Of a DNA stretch of 64,000 bases, positions 60,254 through 64,000 are shown one piece after another (within the stretch, counting starts at the first letter, position 1; every line of letters begins with the position of its first letter). The notes beneath the pieces were generated by a model. That model made no database searches. It was not told the origin of the DNA and worked only from the letters and a program-made list of their open reading frames with translations. This DNA comes from Paralithodes platypus. Taxonomy: Eukaryota; Arthropoda; Malacostraca; Decapoda; Lithodidae. Location: contig CM064480.1 of NCBI GenBank assembly GCA_032716605.1, positions 20,733,651 to 20,797,650 on the forward strand. Reading direction: 5' to 3'. The translations under genes and the position numbers were made by a program.

Positions 60254-61120
60254 GCATAACTTCTTAATCCTCATAAAGATGAAGCATATCTTTATTAAAG
60301 ATGAAGTCTTTCAAGTATCCCTTTACACTTGAAACACTAGTAAGATTCAGGCATCTTTTTATCCCATAAAAAGTCTAAGCCTATCTTAATCTCTAATCCG
60401 GCTTCTCCCAGAAGCCCTCATAGATCGCCGTCTTGAAGGCCGTGATACCCTATTGTATCAATCAATTGTTTGGCAAATTATCTCGAATCGCAAATCCGTT
60501 AATATAACCACCCGAAGGTACAACCGCCGGGTTTTATATGCAATGTCAAACCAATTATACCTGCCCCAGACCTCTTTGTAAAAAGGTCGCCGGGAGGTAA
60601 AGACCAAACAAACAGACAGCATTGTTTCAATGGCTTTGAAAAGCAGAGAAAACCAAGTCCAACAGGTGTCAGCCTGATCACCTAGAAAACTGTGTGGAGC
60701 CCCCCTCGACGGGAATAACACAGGAAGCCTGATCCCAGGCTCGACCATAGAAAACGCAGTTTCTGATGAGCCCTCAAGCGACCAAACTCGTCGGGGTAAC
60801 TTACCTATTTTAGCCATCCTGACTAAAACTCGGTAAACAAAAACGGTGTTCTCGGAGCAACGAGAAAAACGCCGGAAAGGTAACCCACACTAAACTATAC
60901 ATTAGAGGAGGGCGTAATGCATAAAGCAATGAATAACACAGGAAGCCTGATCCCAGGCTCGACCACAGAAAACACAGTTTCTTATGAGCCCTCAAGCGAC
61001 CAAACTCGTCAGGGTAACTTACCTATTTTTAGCCATCCTGACTAAAACTCGGTAAACAAAAACGGTGTTCTCGGAGCAACGAGAAAAAACGCCGGAAAGG
61101 TAACCCACACCAAACGAGAC
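60254..61120 (-). repeat. Diverged DIRS leader-like segment with tandem duplication
   Basis: 60420-60600 resembles the leader stem-loop unit in minus orientation (GATCGCCG, GATAC, an AACCGCCGGGTT box, and the box before CTCTTTGTAAAAAGG). A unit of about 0.22 kb (GAATAACACAGGAAGCCTGATCCC... to GCCGGAAAGGTAACCCACAC) occurs twice, at about 60713-60890 and 60930-61111. It lies downstream of the ORF1 start of copy D, where coding sequence would be expected, so it is from another element or a rearrangement. Confidence 0.6.
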
Positions 61121-63313
61121 ATTTTAACACATTTTATACAAAGGGTGTGCGCAAAAATAGGGATACCTGAACAGGAGGGTGTAATGCATAAAGCAAAAAC
61201 TGGGGCAAAGGTAGCCATGACAGAGACTGGTGGGATACTTACTCCAGGTTCTGCATAGACCCGCCGGGACCCAGCTCTGGAAAAAAAGGAAATTTCCAGG
61301 AATTAATGCTCATAAGGTTAACCCAATCATGTTCGCACACAAGTGCTAAATAACCCGCCGGGTAACGAGACATAATACTCAACGACTACAGCTCGCTACG
61401 CGGTGGGGTTTCCTAAGTAAAAGATTTCAGAATATCTTAATTTGTCCAAAAGATTTATGAATACCCTCTGACATAATATATAAAGACCAGCATGGCGTTT
61501 ATAACGGATTAAGTCTTTCCGGTGGTGTTTGTTTCAAGATTCAATTTTGGAAAAAAAAAAAAACTAAAAAAGACGCCGGCCCCCGAATTATCTCGTAGAT
61601 CAAAAACTGGGAAGCCTGACAAATATACGAGATCTAACTTCTCCCGAAGTATCTTTTTAGATCGCCGTATGTTGAAGGCGGCGATACAAAACGTATCCCT
61701 CAATTGTCTGGTTAACTAACTGAATTGTAAATTCGTTATTCCCATCCCTCCAAGGAGCACCCGCCGGGTGTGAATAGTAGTTTAAAAAACGTTAACCCCA
61801 ATTGTGCCCTAAAGCGCCGTATGTTGAAGGAGGCGATACACAATGCATCCCTCAATTGTCTGGTCAACTAAACTGAATTTTGCAAATTCGGTCATCCCAC
61901 CCTTCCAGGTTGCACCCGCCGGGTGATTTAAAGTTTAAAAGTTAACCCCAATTGTTCCTATCCCCACTTCTTTGAAAAGATCGCCGGGGAGGAAATACAA
62001 CAACAGCATAGTTTTATATTGGCTTTGCAAAACCGAAAAAACTACAAACAACACGTGTCCGTATGAACACTGTTAGATGGGTACAGCAAACCCGCCGGGA
62101 ATCATAAGGAGCCTGAAACAGGCACCCCAGAGACGCAGTCCTGGGGAGCCACAGACACCCACTCGCCGGGGAAACAAGCCTGTTTTTAAACCACGCGTGG
62201 CCAAAACTCGGCAACCAGCCGGGGTTATCAAGGTGAAACCGAGAAAAACCCGCCGGAAAAAACCCACCCAGTCCAGATACCATCTGAACGCACCACCGGA
62301 CCGAGGCGTAGCCAAAACACAACTAACGCCGGGCCCAACATAGTCCGTGGAATTAGCCAATACACAACTAACCCAGGACACATAAATAGTCCGTGGAATT
62401 AGCCAATACACAACTAAACCAGGACACACATGACACAGTAGTACATATTTAGAAAATAAATCAATAACACTTGTATATGTGGTAAAGCTACGAGAGGCTG
62501 GCTAGGCCTAGGCAGACGGATAACATTAACATGTCGGAATATAAACAAAAAGCACTGAATTATATCACAACAGGAACCACCGCCAACACACCACTGTAGC
62601 AAATACTTCCGGCAAAGGGAAGAACTGACTCGGGACCCAGAAAAAACTTCACTAAGTGAAGAAAAATACGCTGGGAACGTCAGCAAAAATATGCTACCTC
62701 ATCAGAAAGATAAAAGGAAGCAATAACGTGTAATGAAAGCCGCCTGCATCACAAAGCTAGCTAACTGTGAAAAAGTTCACCTGTCCACAACAGGACCACG
62801 AGGGTACATCCGAAATAGATGCCCCAAACACACGACCCAAAATACACTGCACTGCGGGCAACCAGCCCAGGACACTCCTGCTACGCATATCCTAACCTTA
62901 CTCGATACATCCCGGAGTAAACAAATGAGAAAATACTCACTAGGGACGCAGCAAATGCGGAACCAGCGGAGCGTGGAGAGACACGTCCGGGCCAGCTGAT
63001 CGCAGAGCAGAGAAGGAAGAATGACGCCTGAATCAGCGTCTGGTCAAAGATCCACACAAGTACATCCACGATATGATGGAAAGCTTATTGGATAGTTATT
63101 CTTATTTTTTTTTATTTTTACAAAGTTTTTTCGTAGTGAGAACCCTATTCATAATGACTGAAGCCATGAGTGAGGTCGTGTGTGCTCATGATGAAGGCTC
63201 CTCAGATTTTAAATGCTCTGCGTGGTAGATTCAAACTACGGCGGATTAGTGTTTGAAGAGGATGCCTTATGTAATAGGCATGTTCGTCAATGATGGAGGG
63301 GCCACTAATAAAT
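61121..63313 (-). mobile_element. DIRS-like retrotransposon, copy D, 5' part only
   Basis: 5' inverted repeat about 63013-63313 (minus-strand start ATTTATTAG), leader 61219-63012 with the 62-codon leader frame and the TAGCCAATACACAAC repeats (62290-62420). The stem-loop units include a perfect hairpin at 61661-61685 and a degenerate one near 61815. ORF1 starts at 61218 with MATFAPVF..., and only the first 33 or so codons remain, containing CSGIPIFAHTLCIKCVK-like sequence, before homology ends at about 61120. Confidence 0.85.
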
Positions 63314-63378
63314 ACACATCATAGAAGACTGCATTTCACACAACCACTTACGCCAACAACACAATCTACACTCAATGA

Positions 63379-63472
63379 GAGCTCTGTGGGAAAGCCCGAT
63401 CGTGGCCATGGCCTTTCTCAGGGACTCGGGGCTGTTCAGCCAGGCAGCTTAGGGAACAACAACAACAACAAC
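63379..63472 (+). mobile_element. (AAC)n retroposon, 3' terminal fragment, plus orientation
   Basis: Matches the last 90 or so bases of the retroposon (GGGGCTGTTCAGCCAGGCAGCTTAGGG, then AAC repeats). Strongly 5'-truncated and diverged. Confidence 0.75.
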
Positions 63473-64000
63473 CCCTTATTGGCGGCGCTCGACTTAAGTC
63501 GTGCACCAATTTGCAGCAAGTTAGGAGCATTATTAAGGATTTTAAAGGGTTAAAATAGAGTGCAAATGGCCGGGAGCGCAGCGGGCCAGACAGCCGACTC
63601 CCAGGGCTTACCGCCGCCCATTAACTCATGTTCCCTGTGTTCTCGAGAGGCCGGCAGTGTAGCCAGTAGTGAGCATAGCTGGGAAAAATATACCGCTATA
63701 CTCTAAACTCCCATGTTCGTGGCACCACTGCAAGAGAACCACGAGTGCTACGTAGCTCGTTCTGGTCTCATTTTGAAGCTTTGAGCGCCTAGTTTTTTGC
63801 TGAATACATTTCTTTTCATGCAGATACTTGATTGATCATTCAGGAGGGCCTGAATATGCCCAAATGAGCCCAAAACACCCCGCTAGACAAGGGTTAAGAC
63901 AGTATAGTTCATACTGGAAACAGTGTTAGGCCAGCAGACTCCATCTGTAGCTTTGTTGTTAAAGCACCTAAATTACTTAGTTGACTTTAAAAAACTAGCA
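63473..64000. other. Unclassified sequence at window end
   Basis: No gene recognised. The phrase CGCTAGACAAGGGTTAA (63881-63897) resembles the right end of the 480-bp MITE at 3666-4145, so a related but diverged MITE end may be present. No left end was found. Confidence 0.4.

Noticed and set aside
60053..60332. Frames crossing 60154-60253
   Set aside because: They translate the 100-N gap and carry no information.
1..64000. A host gene, rRNA gene or functional tRNA gene
   Set aside because: All longer frames map to retroelement domains or repeats; the only tRNA-like sequence is the head of a SINE.

Overview
This window is eukaryotic repeat DNA. I see no host gene, rRNA gene, operon or CRISPR array. 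Almost everything belongs to mobile elements: DIRS-type tyrosine-recombinase retrotransposons, one Ty3/gypsy-like LTR retrotransposon with a Gmr1-type domain order, (AAC)n-tailed retroposons, a tRNA-derived SINE, TTAA-flanked piggyBac-like MITEs, an unclassified TIR transposon and minisatellites. The host looks like an invertebrate with a large TE-rich genome. A decapod crustacean is plausible (DIRS elements are abundant there, and short CCTAA runs like the arthropod telomere motif occur near 46.3-46.8 kb), but this is a weak inference.

Left part, 1-26.2 kb. A decayed DIRS element (1-3.66 kb) has lost its RT/RNase H and carries a coiled-coil ORF insert and a SINE. It is followed by a 480-bp MITE, a repeat block with a retroposon copy, and a roughly 77-bp minisatellite. 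The Gmr1-like element (6108-15453, minus strand) has near-identical LTRs. A complete DIRS element, copy A (15485-24172, plus strand), has all three long ORFs open. A second copy of the same MITE and another copy of the repeat block and minisatellite follow.

Middle and right, 26.2-60.15 kb. This is a five-level nest. An old DIRS element is cut into halves at 26236-27685 and 57532-60153. Between the halves lies an (AAC)n retroposon with a 12-bp target duplication. It is itself cut by a TIR transposon (27906-57197). The transposon contains a diverged DIRS element G (28472-45711), which contains DIRS copy B (36116-44828). A second retroposon copy and DIRS copy C (48518-57192, minus strand) also sit in the TIR transposon. 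Level by level, target duplications, DIRS terminal dinucleotides and reading-frame continuity give the order of insertion.

Right edge, 60.25-64 kb. After a 100-N gap there is the 5' part of a fourth DIRS copy, D (minus strand), a diverged leader-like segment with a 0.22-kb tandem duplication, a retroposon tail and unclassified sequence.

How the genes work together. In the DIRS family ORF1 encodes a Gag-like protein with an N-terminal Cys/His cluster and an RS domain. ORF2 encodes RT, RNase H and a Dam-like methyltransferase domain. ORF3, which overlaps ORF2 almost completely, ends in a tyrosine recombinase. Inverted terminal repeats and an internal complementary region allow a circular intermediate that the recombinase integrates without a target duplication. 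Each DIRS family here also carries its own array of GC-rich stem-loops in the 5' leader, which I regard as the least explained structure in the window.
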